Positions 8,694-17,481 of a stretch of DNA of 64,000 nucleotides are shown piece by piece. The notes beneath the pieces are model-generated. The model worked only from the letters and a program-made list of their open reading frames with translations, was not told the DNA's origin and made no database searches. Within the stretch, counting starts at the first letter, position 1. Every line of letters starts with the position of its first letter. The stretch is from Cupriavidus taiwanensis. GTDB lineage: Bacteria > Pseudomonadota > Gammaproteobacteria > Burkholderiales > Burkholderiaceae. Location of the stretch: positions 2,619,301 to 2,683,300 of the forward strand of contig NZ_LT984804.1 of NCBI RefSeq assembly GCF_900250115.1. The letters are read 5' to 3'. The translations under genes were made by a program, and so were the position numbers.

Positions 8694-8717
8694 GGGGATG
8701 GGGATGGGGATGGGGAT
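8694..8717. repeat. Tandem hexamer repeat GGGGAT x4
   Basis: Four perfect copies of GGGGAT lie between the Bug operon's upstream region and the 3' end of the exported cupin gene, preceded by a related GGGGGTGG. Such a G-rich run could slip in replication or fold into a quadruplex. No function is evident. Confidence 0.85.
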
Positions 8718-8774
8718 GGCCAAGGTACCGGTGAATCCCCCGGGGCTTGTCCGGCAGGAGTGCGGCCGTGTTCC

Positions 8775-9176
8775 TTATTTCGCGGGCACGACCAGCTTGG
8801 CGCCTTTCGTGACGATATAGGTCGCCAGTTCCGACGCCTGCCCGCTACCAACATTCCGGGCCGAGTGCGGCGTGCCTGCCGGAATGAACAGCGCCTCGCC
8901 TGCCTTCAGCCGCACCGGCGGCTGCTCGCCAAGCTGATACTCCAGGCTGCCTTGCAGCACGTAAGCGATTTCCTCACCCGGGTGCGTGTGCTTGGGCGCG
9001 AAGGCCCCCGCATCAAAATCCACGCGCACCTGTATGCCTTCCTTGCCCGCGACGCTGAGGTCATGGCTGACAAGGTCGGCCCGATGGACCGCCGGTGTTT
9101 GTGCCTGAGCGCTGTGAATGGTCGCGGCAAGGCAGACGACGGCCATGGCGGCTGTTGCAAACTTTTCGAAATGCAT
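8775..9176 (-). CDS. Exported single-domain cupin protein
   Basis: The 133-residue protein has a signal peptide (MHFEKFATAAMAVVCLAATIHSAQAQ) and one cupin barrel. Cupin motif 1 is FAPKHTHPGEEIAYVLQGSLEY, with metal-ligand residues H-x-H-x4-E. Motif 2 is LFIPAGTPHSARN, with the fourth His. The metal site is therefore complete and the protein is expected in the periplasm. The ATG at 9176 is chosen because it begins the signal peptide. The upstream in-frame extension is not leader-like. It is separated by 231 bases from the Bug operon downstream and by about 375 bases from the gene upstream, so it is probably monocistronic. The function is unknown. Confidence 0.85.
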   Translation of the reverse strand: MHFEKFATAAMAVVCLAATIHSAQAQTPAVHRADLVSHDLSVAGKEGIQVRVDFDAGAFAPKHTHPGEEIAYVLQGSLEYQLGEQPPVRLKAGEALFIPAGTPHSARNVGSGQASELATYIVTKGAKLVVPAK

Positions 9177-9552
9177 GTTGGAGTGTCCTTCTGTTCGGAT
9201 GGTCTGCAAGCCATCCAGCCATCGCGGCGGATACGCATTGCATAAGCAGCATTGAACGATGCGGATGTATCCCGGCGATAGCAAAGGCCGGCACTCCATG
9301 TATTCGCTTGTATCGGCGGGTTGGGCGGATACGTTGTCATACAAAGGTCCCGACGGCCCGCCGCTGAGGTGTGAGTCTTGCCGGGTGCCTGGCGCTCACA
9401 CGGACCTATTTACCTTCCGCGACCTGCCATGGATCCGTGCTTCAGCTTGTCGATGGCCGCATTGCCGAACGAGTGAAAGCTCGAAGAACACGCGAGCGAT
9501 CCAGAAGAGAGCCGTTCTCGTATGATCGCGGCCCTCTCCGCCCTGGGTGCTT
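9177..9552. other. Intergenic stretch without recognised gene
   Basis: I see no convincing coding frame, RNA gene or repeat in these 376 bases. The short open frames lack ribosome-binding sites and family-like sequence. It presumably holds the promoter of the exported cupin gene. Confidence 0.5.
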
Positions 9553-10140
9553 TTACTTGGCCGTCGCAGGCTGCACGGATACCGCCATGGCCTCCGTATA
9601 GGTCGCTTCGACACGATCCCCCTTCTTGACGCCCTTGAGCTGGGCGGGGTCATCGACGACCAGATCCATGGTATTCCCCTTAGGCCCCTTCAAGGTGACG
9701 GTATTGGCCTTGGTATTGACCGCAACGACATCTGCGACGGCCTTGACTTCACGCCCGACCGTCCCACCGGGCTTGGCACCTGGGGCAGAACGATCCGAGA
9801 TTTCCCGCTCCTGGATAGAAAGCGGCCCACTGCCCTTCTTCAGGCTGAGCGTCAGCGCTTCCTTGTATTCCACCGTAACGGCATCGCCGACCTTGAGCTG
9901 CTCAAAGTTCCTGGCTTCTTCACCGATCACCAACGCGATGGTCTTTCCGTTGCTGGCCTTCAGCGAAACGGAGCGCGTGGCCGGGTCGATGCTGACGATC
10001 TTTGCCGTCACCTTTGCCGTACCTGTCGCGGTGGCTTGCCCCGGCGCCCGCTTGACCTCCACCTTCGCCTCGGGTTGAGCGTTCACGGAACCGGCGGCGG
10101 CAATGGCCACTGCCACCGCCAGCAGAGTTTTCCTAATCAT
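9553..10140 (-). CDS. Exported protein with two repeated beta domains, function unknown
   Basis: The 195-residue protein has a clear signal peptide (MIRKTLLAVAVAIAAAGSVNAQ). The mature part holds two similar domains of about 60 residues. The first contains KIVSIDPATRSVSLKASNGK and LKVGDAVTVEYKEALTLSL. The second contains VVAVNTKANTVTLKGPKGN and VKKGDRVEATYTEAMAVSV. The repeat pattern (turn-rich strands, then a KxGDxVxxxYxEAxxxSx ending) suggests an internal duplication of a small beta-barrel fold. The start at 10140 opens the signal peptide. It is transcribed away from the outer-membrane protein gene at 10488. Similar exported proteins of unknown role are common in Burkholderiales. Confidence 0.8.
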   Translation of the reverse strand: MIRKTLLAVAVAIAAAGSVNAQPEAKVEVKRAPGQATATGTAKVTAKIVSIDPATRSVSLKASNGKTIALVIGEEARNFEQLKVGDAVTVEYKEALTLSLKKGSGPLSIQEREISDRSAPGAKPGGTVGREVKAVADVVAVNTKANTVTLKGPKGNTMDLVVDDPAQLKGVKKGDRVEATYTEAMAVSVQPATAK

Positions 10141-10487
10141 GACTTCTCCCTTTTCATTTTCGGCCAGTGTCGGCCGCATATGAGCTCACGTTATTCCGGC
10201 GGAAGCGTCGCGAGCACTCGCGCCAAACTTTATCCGACTAAATTTGGCAACTTCACATGAAATGTTTCGTAGCTTGATCTTAAAGTTTTAGTGTGTCGAT
10301 GCTTACCAGCGAGCCGGTTGCAGTGATACACTGAAAATGCAGTTTTCGGCTGGTCGCCGCAAAGAGATCCTCTAATCATGTTTAAACAAAGAGGTGGATG
10401 GCTGGCGATTTTTCGTATTTTTAAATTGCACCGCGCAGCCTACTAGGACCGGGTAGCTGCACAGATCTCGCTTGATCGCCCGAAAAG
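10141..10487. other. Divergent intergenic region
   Basis: This AT-richer stretch of about 347 bases separates two oppositely transcribed envelope genes and must hold both promoters. A 22-codon frame from the ATG at 10378 has no good ribosome-binding site. I see no RNA gene or convincing operator. Confidence 0.5.
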
Positions 10488-11621
10488 GTGCTTTTATCGC
10501 GACGCGTTTCAGCCCGCGTCATGGGAAGTCACGATTTGATTTCACTGTCGATGCTTGGGATCCGAACCTTTTTCGCCAGCCGGGCAAAGATGTCGTGTTT
10601 TTCAGACAAGACGGTTACCGATGCGGCCGGACGATATCCCGGGCCGCGTCGTGGCCCACGCCGCGCCGGTTCGGCGGGCACCTGGGTGATAGCGGTCTGG
10701 TGGAGTCTCGCAGCGGCTGGCGCGCATGCCCAGGCAGGTTCAGGTCTGTTCATTCCCGGCGCCAATGTTCAGAAGCGTGCCAACGCCGTGCTCGCGCTGA
10801 TGGCCTATTCTGCCGTGCCGGATCTCGCCTCCAGTTCGCTCTCCATCGACAACGCCACCTCCGGAGATCCAGGCGTGACGATGACCCAGCTTGGAGGCGG
10901 TGCCACCATCAGCAAATCGGTGCCGCTCTATCTGGAAGGCGCTATCGCCTACTCTCGCTACGATCCAACCTTCGTCGCGTCCAACGGCAGCGAGTCTCGC
11001 AATATTCCTACCAGGTGGAATACCGTCACCGGCACCGGCGGTATTGGCTGGGACTTTCCGTTGCTGGCGAATCGCGAACTGGTGATTCGCCCGATATTCA
11101 ATTTTACGTTGGGCCATGTGGCCAGCGACCTCGCGGTCGGCAAGGCAATCGCCGAGCACGTTACCGATCAGCAGATCAGCTTTCTCGACAATGGCACCCT
11201 GAACGCCTATGGACTGGGCGGTTCAGTGATGCTGGATCTCGAGCATTACCGAGACAACTACGAAATAGATGTCGAACTGCGCTACACCAACATTCATTTG
11301 CAGAGCTTTGGCGGCAGTTCCGACGCGGTAAAAGGCATGGCCAGCGCTCAGACCGCCAGTCTGTGGGCACGCTGGCGTGCTCCGACCGGACTGCGGGCAC
11401 TGGATCGCCCTCTTCGCTATGTCCTCGAACTGTCCCATTCCCAGTATTTGGGCAGCCAGGCAGGCATCCTAGGTTTCAATCGACTGACAACCCTCGGGAC
11501 CGGCCTGGAACTTGACACAAGTGCGCATGAGGTATTTGTCACGCGCGTGCGCGCCGTGCTTAGATATGTCTTTGGCAACAACGTATCAGGTGCCTCCCTC
11601 GGACTGGCCGCTAGTTTCTGA
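10488..11621 (+). CDS. Outer-membrane beta-barrel protein (autotransporter-barrel-like)
   Basis: The product has a signal-like segment WVIAVWWSLAAAGAHAQ followed by about 295 residues of alternating polar and hydrophobic strands, ending in LGLAASF. A C-terminal Phe is typical of outer-membrane barrels. Repeated strand pairs such as YLEGAIAYSRYDP, GGIGWDFPLL, VIRPIFNFTLGHV, EIDVELRYTN and RAVLRYVFGNN support a barrel of the autotransporter-domain/Omp type. The start is uncertain. The GTG at 10488 gives a long Arg-rich leader, and the ATG at 10590 or a later GTG may be the true start. It stands alone, with its own promoter region upstream. The role is unknown. Confidence 0.65.
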   Translation: MLLSRRVSARVMGSHDLISLSMLGIRTFFASRAKMSCFSDKTVTDAAGRYPGPRRGPRRAGSAGTWVIAVWWSLAAAGAHAQAGSGLFIPGANVQKRANAVLALMAYSAVPDLASSSLSIDNATSGDPGVTMTQLGGGATISKSVPLYLEGAIAYSRYDPTFVASNGSESRNIPTRWNTVTGTGGIGWDFPLLANRELVIRPIFNFTLGHVASDLAVGKAIAEHVTDQQISFLDNGTLNAYGLGGSVMLDLEHYRDNYEIDVELRYTNIHLQSFGGSSDAVKGMASAQTASLWARWRAPTGLRALDRPLRYVLELSHSQYLGSQAGILGFNRLTTLGTGLELDTSAHEVFVTRVRAVLRYVFGNNVSGASLGLAASF

Positions 11622-11668
11622 CTGCCGGCAAGACGCATGATGCTGCCCGGGGTGCCATCGTCTGCCAG

Positions 11669-12106
11669 TCATGCTTCCTGGTGGGCCTTGTTGTACTTGA
11701 CGACGTCCAGCACCGCCGCGGTCATCACCGCGGTCGACACCCCGAACATCAGGATACCGTTGGCCGCCTCGATGGGCCCGAGCACGCGCCAGTCTCCGGA
11801 CATGACAATGTCGCCGTAGCCGAGCGTGGCGAAATTGACCGCGGAGTGATAGAGCGCCCCGGCGAAATCCGGGAATTCTCCAAGCAGCAAGAACAGCACC
11901 GCCCAGATTGCCATCTGGGCGAAGTTGCAGAGCAAAGTCAGGAGCATCACTGCAGACAGCAGCAGGATGTCCACCCACAAAGGCTCGCTGCGCAGCCAGC
12001 GCTGACGAAAGCGGGCATAGCGGCGCAGGCAGGCGGCCACGACTACCGCCTGTAGTGCGAGGCACAGGAACATGACAGGTGCAGCCGCGAGAAGTGGAAG
12101 CAGCAT
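11669..12106 (-). CDS. Two-helix potassium-channel-type membrane protein
   Basis: The 145-residue integral membrane protein has hydrophobic helices at about 3-27, 46-76 and 112-136. Between the last two lies a pore loop with FATLGYGDIV (residues 92-101), the K+ selectivity filter signature T-x-G-Y-G-D. It resembles the Ion_trans_2 (PF07885) pore module without a ligand-binding RCK domain. The ATG at 12106 is followed directly by the first hydrophobic helix. The upstream extension overlaps the DUF2955 gene and looks like antisense noise. It begins 15 bases after the DUF2955 gene stop and is probably the last gene of the efflux operon. Conduction of K+ is inferred from the filter only. Confidence 0.85.
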   Translation of the reverse strand: MLLPLLAAAPVMFLCLALQAVVVAACLRRYARFRQRWLRSEPLWVDILLLSAVMLLTLLCNFAQMAIWAVLFLLLGEFPDFAGALYHSAVNFATLGYGDIVMSGDWRVLGPIEAANGILMFGVSTAVMTAAVLDVVKYNKAHQEA

Positions 12107-12120
12107 GGTGGCCTCTGTGG

Positions 12121-13143
12121 TCAGGTTACGCGCGGCGACACGCGGCCGCGGTCGTCGAGCAGGCGAAGCATCAGGCAGGCATACAGTGTCACGGCGAGGA
12201 AGAGCCCTAGCCGTACGGCGAAAGCCGTGTAGACGTCCTTGCCGGCCGCGCTGTCTTCGACCGACTGCCCCAGGAGGATCACCATGGTGACCAGGGCATT
12301 CAGCCAGAAACTTGGCGGATGGCGTGTTGGCCTGAGCCCGTAGAGCCGGCGCCCCGCGAGCATGACACACAGCAGCGTCCACAGGAAGAACATCCACAAA
12401 TGCACGAACAGGCTGAGCGCCGACCACAGCAGGATCGCCAACAGCCCACCGAGCAGCGTGGAGCCGATCAACTCCCGTGCCGCGCCGCGCGCGGTGGTGC
12501 AGCTTTGTCTGCCAAGGCCGACGGCTTTCATGATGATCGGCATGTAGCCGGCCGGGTCGCTGAGTGCCAGAAGGTAGGCGGGCAGGACCACCAGCGTCGC
12601 CCGCAGCGCCATCCAGGCTGCCTCGCTTGCCGGCGGCCGCGGCGCGACGGGCGGCGGCGCGGTCCCGGGCGGGTCCGGGAATACCGAGTGGACCAGTGCC
12701 AGCACCGCCACAGCAAGCAACAGTCCCTTGACCAGTGCGCCGATTACCGTAACCGCCAGCGTGAAATCCGCCGTGCCTGCCGCCGAGATCATGGTCAGGC
12801 CGGCAGCCAGGAAGGTTGAGACCAGGTTGTTACCTCCGCCCAAGCCGTAGCGGAACGCCAGGAATAGCAGCAAGCCTGTCAGCATCACGCCACCAAGCCA
12901 GTAATAGCGCAGGAAAGGGATCAGCAGCAGCCCGCTGCCAGTGGTCAGCAGCAGCACGAGTGCCAGTCCGACACCAGCTTTCAGCGGCACCGGTCGGTTC
13001 ATCGAAGCCAGGACAAACAGGCCCAGCACCGGGGCCACCATCGGGATCGCCCAGCCCAGGCCGAAGCTGATTGCCAGGCACATGGCCGTGCCGAGCGCCA
13101 GGCGTAGCGCACGCCTTGAGCGGGTCGTGCGGTCATTCGGCAT
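12121..13143 (-). CDS. DUF2955 inner-membrane protein of an efflux system
   Basis: The 340-residue protein has about ten hydrophobic segments in two blocks (roughly residues 13-165 and 176-330), separated by a Pro-rich linker (PDPPGTAPPPVAPRPP). This matches the DUF2955 family, which is related in layout to FUSC/AaeB aromatic-acid exporters and usually lies beside a HlyD protein. It begins 8 bases after the membrane-fusion-protein stop. With the HlyD protein and the NodT outer-membrane factor it should form a tripartite pump that exports small molecules, perhaps aromatic acids. The substrate is inference. Confidence 0.82.
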   Translation of the reverse strand: MPNDRTTRSRRALRLALGTAMCLAISFGLGWAIPMVAPVLGLFVLASMNRPVPLKAGVGLALVLLLTTGSGLLLIPFLRYYWLGGVMLTGLLLFLAFRYGLGGGNNLVSTFLAAGLTMISAAGTADFTLAVTVIGALVKGLLLAVAVLALVHSVFPDPPGTAPPPVAPRPPASEAAWMALRATLVVLPAYLLALSDPAGYMPIIMKAVGLGRQSCTTARGAARELIGSTLLGGLLAILLWSALSLFVHLWMFFLWTLLCVMLAGRRLYGLRPTRHPPSFWLNALVTMVILLGQSVEDSAAGKDVYTAFAVRLGLFLAVTLYACLMLRLLDDRGRVSPRVT

Positions 13144-13151
13144 GGCTCGGT

Positions 13152-14279
13152 TCAGTAGACATAGGACAGCCAGCTCATGACGCGCAGAAAGAGGCGCCCG
13201 AGCGGGTTGAGCGGATTGCCTTCTGTGGGGAAAGCCATGACTTCAGCTTGCCCACCAGCCCGGACGCCCTGCAGTTGGTCCAGCTCGCCTTGTGCGAATT
13301 CGACGATCACCGGAAACCGCTGGGCCGGGCGCAGCCAGTCGCGGCTGTTCTGGATCGTCGGCAGTGTCCCCGGTGGCGGACTCTGGCCCACGCTGACGCC
13401 ATATCCGATGCTGCGCACGCGTCCCTCCAGGACTTTGCCCGGATATGCGTCCAGCACGATGGCGACCGGCGCGCCGGGCTTGACGTGACCGAGGTTGTTC
13501 TCCGTCATGTCCGTGCTGATCCAGACATCCTGAATCGCAATCAACGTCATGACGGGACTGCCCGCCGACGCATACTGGCCGACTTCGGTGCGCAAGTCCG
13601 TGATCAATCCGGCCGTGCGAGCGCGCACCTGCGAATTGGCCAGGTCCAGCTCGGCCTTGTCCACCGCGGCGGCAGCACTTTGCAGCTTGGCGTTGTTGTC
13701 TTCGCTGCCGCCTTGCGTCTCACGCGCACGCTCCACCTCGGCTCGGGCGGCGTCGACCTGGCTGACTGCCTGCGCGTGCGTCGCGCGAGCGACTTCCAGG
13801 CGGCGCAGCGACACCGTGCCCTGGTCCTCGCTATACAGGCGTTCCAGGCGCTCGCTGTCCTGGCGCGCCTTGAGCGCGTTGGCCTGCGCCGCGCGCAGGC
13901 CAGCCTGCGCAGAAGCGATGCCGGCAGTGCTGGCTCCGATCTGCCGGCGCATCGATTCCAGGTCGGCCCGTGCCCGCTCCAGCGCAATGCGGTAATGCTG
14001 CGGATCGACCTCGAACAGTACGGCTCCCGCCTGGACGCGCTCGTTGTTGCGCACGTGCACCCGCGTCACGCGCCCCGGCACCTCCGAGGCGACCGCGACA
14101 ACCAGCGCCTGGACCCGCGCCTGTTGCGTGTAGGGGGTGAAGCGATCGGCCAGCAGGTACCAGGCGAGGCTCAGGACGATCAGGCCAACTACCCACCTGA
14201 TACCTTTCTTCGACGAATCGGCGCCGGGCGCCGGGTTGTCCGCCGGTGGCGGTGCGGGAGGCTGCGGCGTATCACTCAT
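13152..14279 (-). CDS. HlyD/EmrA-type membrane fusion protein
   Basis: The 375-residue periplasmic adaptor has one N-terminal membrane helix (WVVGLIVLSLAWYLLADRF, about 30-48). A lipoyl/barrel-sandwich half follows (VVAVASEVPGRVTRVHVRNNERVQAGAVLFEVDP). A long coiled-coil hairpin spans about 95-205, and the second half reads VRARTAGLITDLRTEVGQYASAGSPVMTLI. A beta-barrel region follows and ends in a hydrophobic tail. It bridges the inner-membrane DUF2955 protein and the NodT channel. Its start overlaps the end of the NodT gene by 8 bases, so the three genes are translationally coupled. Confidence 0.92.
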   Translation of the reverse strand: MSDTPQPPAPPPADNPAPGADSSKKGIRWVVGLIVLSLAWYLLADRFTPYTQQARVQALVVAVASEVPGRVTRVHVRNNERVQAGAVLFEVDPQHYRIALERARADLESMRRQIGASTAGIASAQAGLRAAQANALKARQDSERLERLYSEDQGTVSLRRLEVARATHAQAVSQVDAARAEVERARETQGGSEDNNAKLQSAAAAVDKAELDLANSQVRARTAGLITDLRTEVGQYASAGSPVMTLIAIQDVWISTDMTENNLGHVKPGAPVAIVLDAYPGKVLEGRVRSIGYGVSVGQSPPPGTLPTIQNSRDWLRPAQRFPVIVEFAQGELDQLQGVRAGGQAEVMAFPTEGNPLNPLGRLFLRVMSWLSYVY

Positions 14280-15825
14280 TGGTATTCACTTGCGGTGTTG
14301 ACAGCTTGCGGTCAGGGTGCTGGCGGACGGATTCGTCGAGCAGGTCACTCCAGTCCGTGCGCTGCTGCATCTGCGCTCGGGTAGCGGAATCGACCAGCGG
14401 CTGTCCGGTATGCCAGCCGCCACCGAGGGCCTTGTACAGGGCAATGAGGTTGCTCACCGCGTTGCTGCGGTTGACCAGGTAGGCATCCTGCTGCGCGAAC
14501 AGCGCCCGCTGCGCGTCGAGTACGCGTTGGAAATCCGAGTACCCTTCGCGGAACAAGGCGTTAGCGAGCGTCAACGAGCGGTTCGCGGCTTGTGAGGCCT
14601 CGCGCAGGATCTTTTCGCGCTCCAGCGACTTGATCAGTCCGCTGGCCGCGTCGTCGGCCTCGCGCGCTGCCTGCCGCACGCTGTCCTGGTACACGACGAT
14701 CAGTTGCTGCAGCCGGGCATCCTGCACCCGAACGTTGTTGCGGATGCGGCCGTAGTCCAGAACGTTCCAGCGCATGCTCGGGCCACCGACCAACACCCAG
14801 CCATTCGGCGTTCCTGGCAGTGACGTCGCTGACCAGCCGATACTGCCCAGCAGCGACACGGACGGATAGAGGTCGGCCTTGGCCACGCCGATCAGCGCCG
14901 ACTGCGCGGCCATCTGCAGTTCGGCCGCGCGCACGTCCGGGCGGCGCAGCAGCAGGTTGGCGGGCACGTCCTGCAACACTGCGCGGTCGATCAGCGGAAT
15001 CACGCCTTCCCTGCCGGTCGGGTTGGCAAGCTCGGGCAACGCACCGGGAGGCTGCCCGACCAGGATCGCCAGTGCATTGCGGGTGCGCAGGATCTGACTT
15101 TCGAGCTCCGGGATGCTGCTCAACGTGCCCAGATATTGGGTCCTGGCCTGCTGCAGGTCCAGCTCGTCGCTTTCGCCGCCCTTGAAAAGCCGTTCGGTGA
15201 TCTCGAAGCTGCGCTTCTGTAACCGGGCATTTTCGCGCGCGATCTGCAGGCGGGCCTCGGCCGTGCGCAAGGCAAAGTAGGTCTGTGCCATCTGCGCGTG
15301 CAGCAGCACCAGCACGTCTTCGTGGTTCGCCTTTGCCGCAAAATAGGCGGCATCGGCCGATTCGATGGCGCGGCTGAAACGACCCCAGAAATCCAGCTCC
15401 CAACCAATATCAAAGCCCGCACTGTATTGCCACACACGACCGCCCTGTCCTGGAGCAGGCGTCTGCTTGCTGTGCACGTACAGGGCGTCGGCGCCGGCCT
15501 GCTGCAGTTGCGGATAACGACCCGCCAGCGCGATACCAAGCTGGGCGCGCGCTTCGACCACGCGCAAGCCGGCGATTCGGACGCCGGCATTGTTGGCATC
15601 GGCCGCTTCGATCAATCGCTCAAGAATGGGATCCGCAAAGACCTGCCACCATTCGCGCATGCCCGGTTGCTCGCGCTGCTCGCTGGCCTGCGCCACGGAC
15701 GCGCTGCTCCAGGCTTCGCTCCAGGGCTCTTGCTGCGCCTTGAAGTCAGGTCCCAGTCTTATGCAGCCGGCAAGAAGCAGCGCACCGACCGATAGCAGCC
15801 GGCGCGGGCTGGACAAGTACGACAT
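14272..15825 (-). CDS. NodT-family outer-membrane efflux lipoprotein
   Basis: The 517-residue protein has a lipoprotein signal (LLSVGALLLAGC, lipobox Cys at about 21) and two OEP repeats, rich in coiled coil, at about 60-260 and 275-480. Family segments are WWQVFADPILERLIEAA, ANHEDVLVLLHAQMAQTYFALR and LLLRRPDVRAAELQMAAQSALIGVAKADLYPSVSL. It forms the outer-membrane channel of the efflux system. It is first in the run NodT-HlyD-DUF2955-channel and is separated by 17 bases from the AI-2E permease gene upstream, so the permease may be co-transcribed. Confidence 0.93.
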   Translation of the reverse strand: MSYLSSPRRLLSVGALLLAGCIRLGPDFKAQQEPWSEAWSSASVAQASEQREQPGMREWWQVFADPILERLIEAADANNAGVRIAGLRVVEARAQLGIALAGRYPQLQQAGADALYVHSKQTPAPGQGGRVWQYSAGFDIGWELDFWGRFSRAIESADAAYFAAKANHEDVLVLLHAQMAQTYFALRTAEARLQIARENARLQKRSFEITERLFKGGESDELDLQQARTQYLGTLSSIPELESQILRTRNALAILVGQPPGALPELANPTGREGVIPLIDRAVLQDVPANLLLRRPDVRAAELQMAAQSALIGVAKADLYPSVSLLGSIGWSATSLPGTPNGWVLVGGPSMRWNVLDYGRIRNNVRVQDARLQQLIVVYQDSVRQAAREADDAASGLIKSLEREKILREASQAANRSLTLANALFREGYSDFQRVLDAQRALFAQQDAYLVNRSNAVSNLIALYKALGGGWHTGQPLVDSATRAQMQQRTDWSDLLDESVRQHPDRKLSTPQVNTNE

Positions 15826-15842
15826 GCCTCAGTTCCCGGCCA

Positions 15843-16946
15843 TCACATCTGCGCTTGACCACCTGAGGCAATTTCCGGCGGCACGTCCTTGACCCACTGC
15901 CAGAACAGTTGGTAGCCGACGGCGAGCATCACCGGTCCGATGAACAGGCCGATCACGCCGCCCGACACCATCCCGCCAATGGCGCCGATCAGCACCACCG
16001 GCATCGGCACGTCTACGCCACGACCGAGCATCAGTGGCTTGAGCACGTTGTCGGCGAGTCCTGCGACGAACGTATACACGGCAAAGACGATACTGGCGAT
16101 GGTGGCGCCGTCGGCAGCAAACACGTAGACAATGACCGGAATCGTGACCAACGTGGCCGGCAACTGCATGATCCCCAGCAACAGCACGGCCAGGGCCAGC
16201 AGACCGGCACCTGGCACGCCCTTGACCACGAACGCCACGCCGATCAGCAGCATCTGGATGAACGCGATGCCGACCACGCCTTGCGCCACGGCTCGAATCG
16301 TTGCCGTGCACAGAGCAGTGATACGCGGCCCCCTGTCCGGGCCGGAAATGCGCGAGGCGATCTGCACCGCACTGTGGCTGCCTTGCTCGCCATAAGCCAT
16401 GAAGATGCCGGCAACAATCAGCGCGCCGAAGAAGACCAGCAGCGCTGCGCCGAAGCGGCCCGCGGTGCCAAGCAGGGCGATGCCGGCATCCTTGAATCCA
16501 GGCGCAACTTTCTGCAGCAGCCCGGTCAGATCGGTCGAGGCCTGCAACCACAGGTCGTAGACGCGTTGGCCGATCACTGGCCACGCGGCCACCGAATCTG
16601 CCGGTGCTGGAATGTTGAATTCGCCGGTCCTGGCTATTGCCAGGACGTTCTCCGCAGAATCGGCAATGGCGGCGCCCAGCAGGTACGTGGGCACCATGAT
16701 GATGGTGATTACCACCACGACGATCAGGGTGGCCGCCTTCCCGTCACTGCGAAGCAATCGCGCCGTAAGCCACGTTTGCAGCGGGTAAAGCGTAACCGCC
16801 AGAATCATGGCCCAAACCATCAGGTCGAGGAACGGGCGGAATATGCGAAAACAAAACATAACGAGAACCGCGATCAGCCCGGCGCGGATCAGGACGTCAA
16901 GCATGCCCCGGGACAGCACGCGCCCGGACAAAGGCGTTTGCGACAT
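15843..16946 (-). CDS. AI-2E/PerM-family membrane permease
   Basis: The 367-residue polytopic protein has hydrophobic helices near 20-65 and 80-105 and a cluster of them in the C-terminal half. Family-like segments include ALIVAGIFMAYGEQG, VVGIAFIQMLLIGVAF and IGAIGGMVSGGVIGLFIGPVMLAVGYQLF. AI-2E/PerM proteins have been linked to autoinducer-2 export and Na+/H+ exchange. Substrates of most members are unknown. The ATG at 16946 is chosen because GAGGAG lies 7 bases upstream. An alternative TTG five codons earlier overlaps that site. It precedes the NodT gene by 17 bases. Confidence 0.88.
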   Translation of the reverse strand: MSQTPLSGRVLSRGMLDVLIRAGLIAVLVMFCFRIFRPFLDLMVWAMILAVTLYPLQTWLTARLLRSDGKAATLIVVVVITIIMVPTYLLGAAIADSAENVLAIARTGEFNIPAPADSVAAWPVIGQRVYDLWLQASTDLTGLLQKVAPGFKDAGIALLGTAGRFGAALLVFFGALIVAGIFMAYGEQGSHSAVQIASRISGPDRGPRITALCTATIRAVAQGVVGIAFIQMLLIGVAFVVKGVPGAGLLALAVLLLGIMQLPATLVTIPVIVYVFAADGATIASIVFAVYTFVAGLADNVLKPLMLGRGVDVPMPVVLIGAIGGMVSGGVIGLFIGPVMLAVGYQLFWQWVKDVPPEIASGGQAQM

Positions 16947-17481
16947 CGATGGTCTCCTCAATCTATTTCTTGGTTCGTGACTTACTCAAATACGTGCATC
17001 TGCAGCTACCCCACGATGCGCAGGAGCATAGAAGACCACAGCCGATCTTAAGGGCTTCGGTTTTGGCTTGCCGATGTGAACGAAAACTTTCATATCGATG
17101 GGCCTTGAATCGCCTGATTGAGCCTCATGCGACACTCAAGACCAGTGATTTATGCTCGGGCACCCTTGGTTCATGGCCCATTTGGGAAGTCTCGCCTCTA
17201 AAACATTCATAACGCGGAAGGATGGACGTCCTTGACATCACCTTGGATTGAAAGGCGGAAAAAAAGACAACGGTGAATCCGGGTTGCGGGCAAGGAAACT
17301 CCGACATGCGTCGGAAGCTTCATCCAGAAAGCTCGAGCACAACCCCGGGTGTCGTGCCGGTTCCAATTGCGGCAGGATCACGGATTATCGGTTTTATCTG
17401 GATCCATCCCTGGAACCTTGCCGTACCCGGAAAATGCTTTTGCCCCTAGAATGAACCCGCTTCTCCACAGGATGACAACGA
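16947..17481. other. Divergent intergenic region without recognised gene
   Basis: These 535 bases separate the minus-strand AI-2E permease gene from the plus-strand antiporter gene. The short frames inside have no family-like sequence or ribosome-binding site. It should contain two promoters. I see no clear operator, riboswitch or RNA gene. Confidence 0.5.

Noticed and set aside
17248..17454. 68-codon frame in the gap before the antiporter gene
   Set aside because: Charged, unstructured composition and no recognisable family; a weak purine-rich start only.
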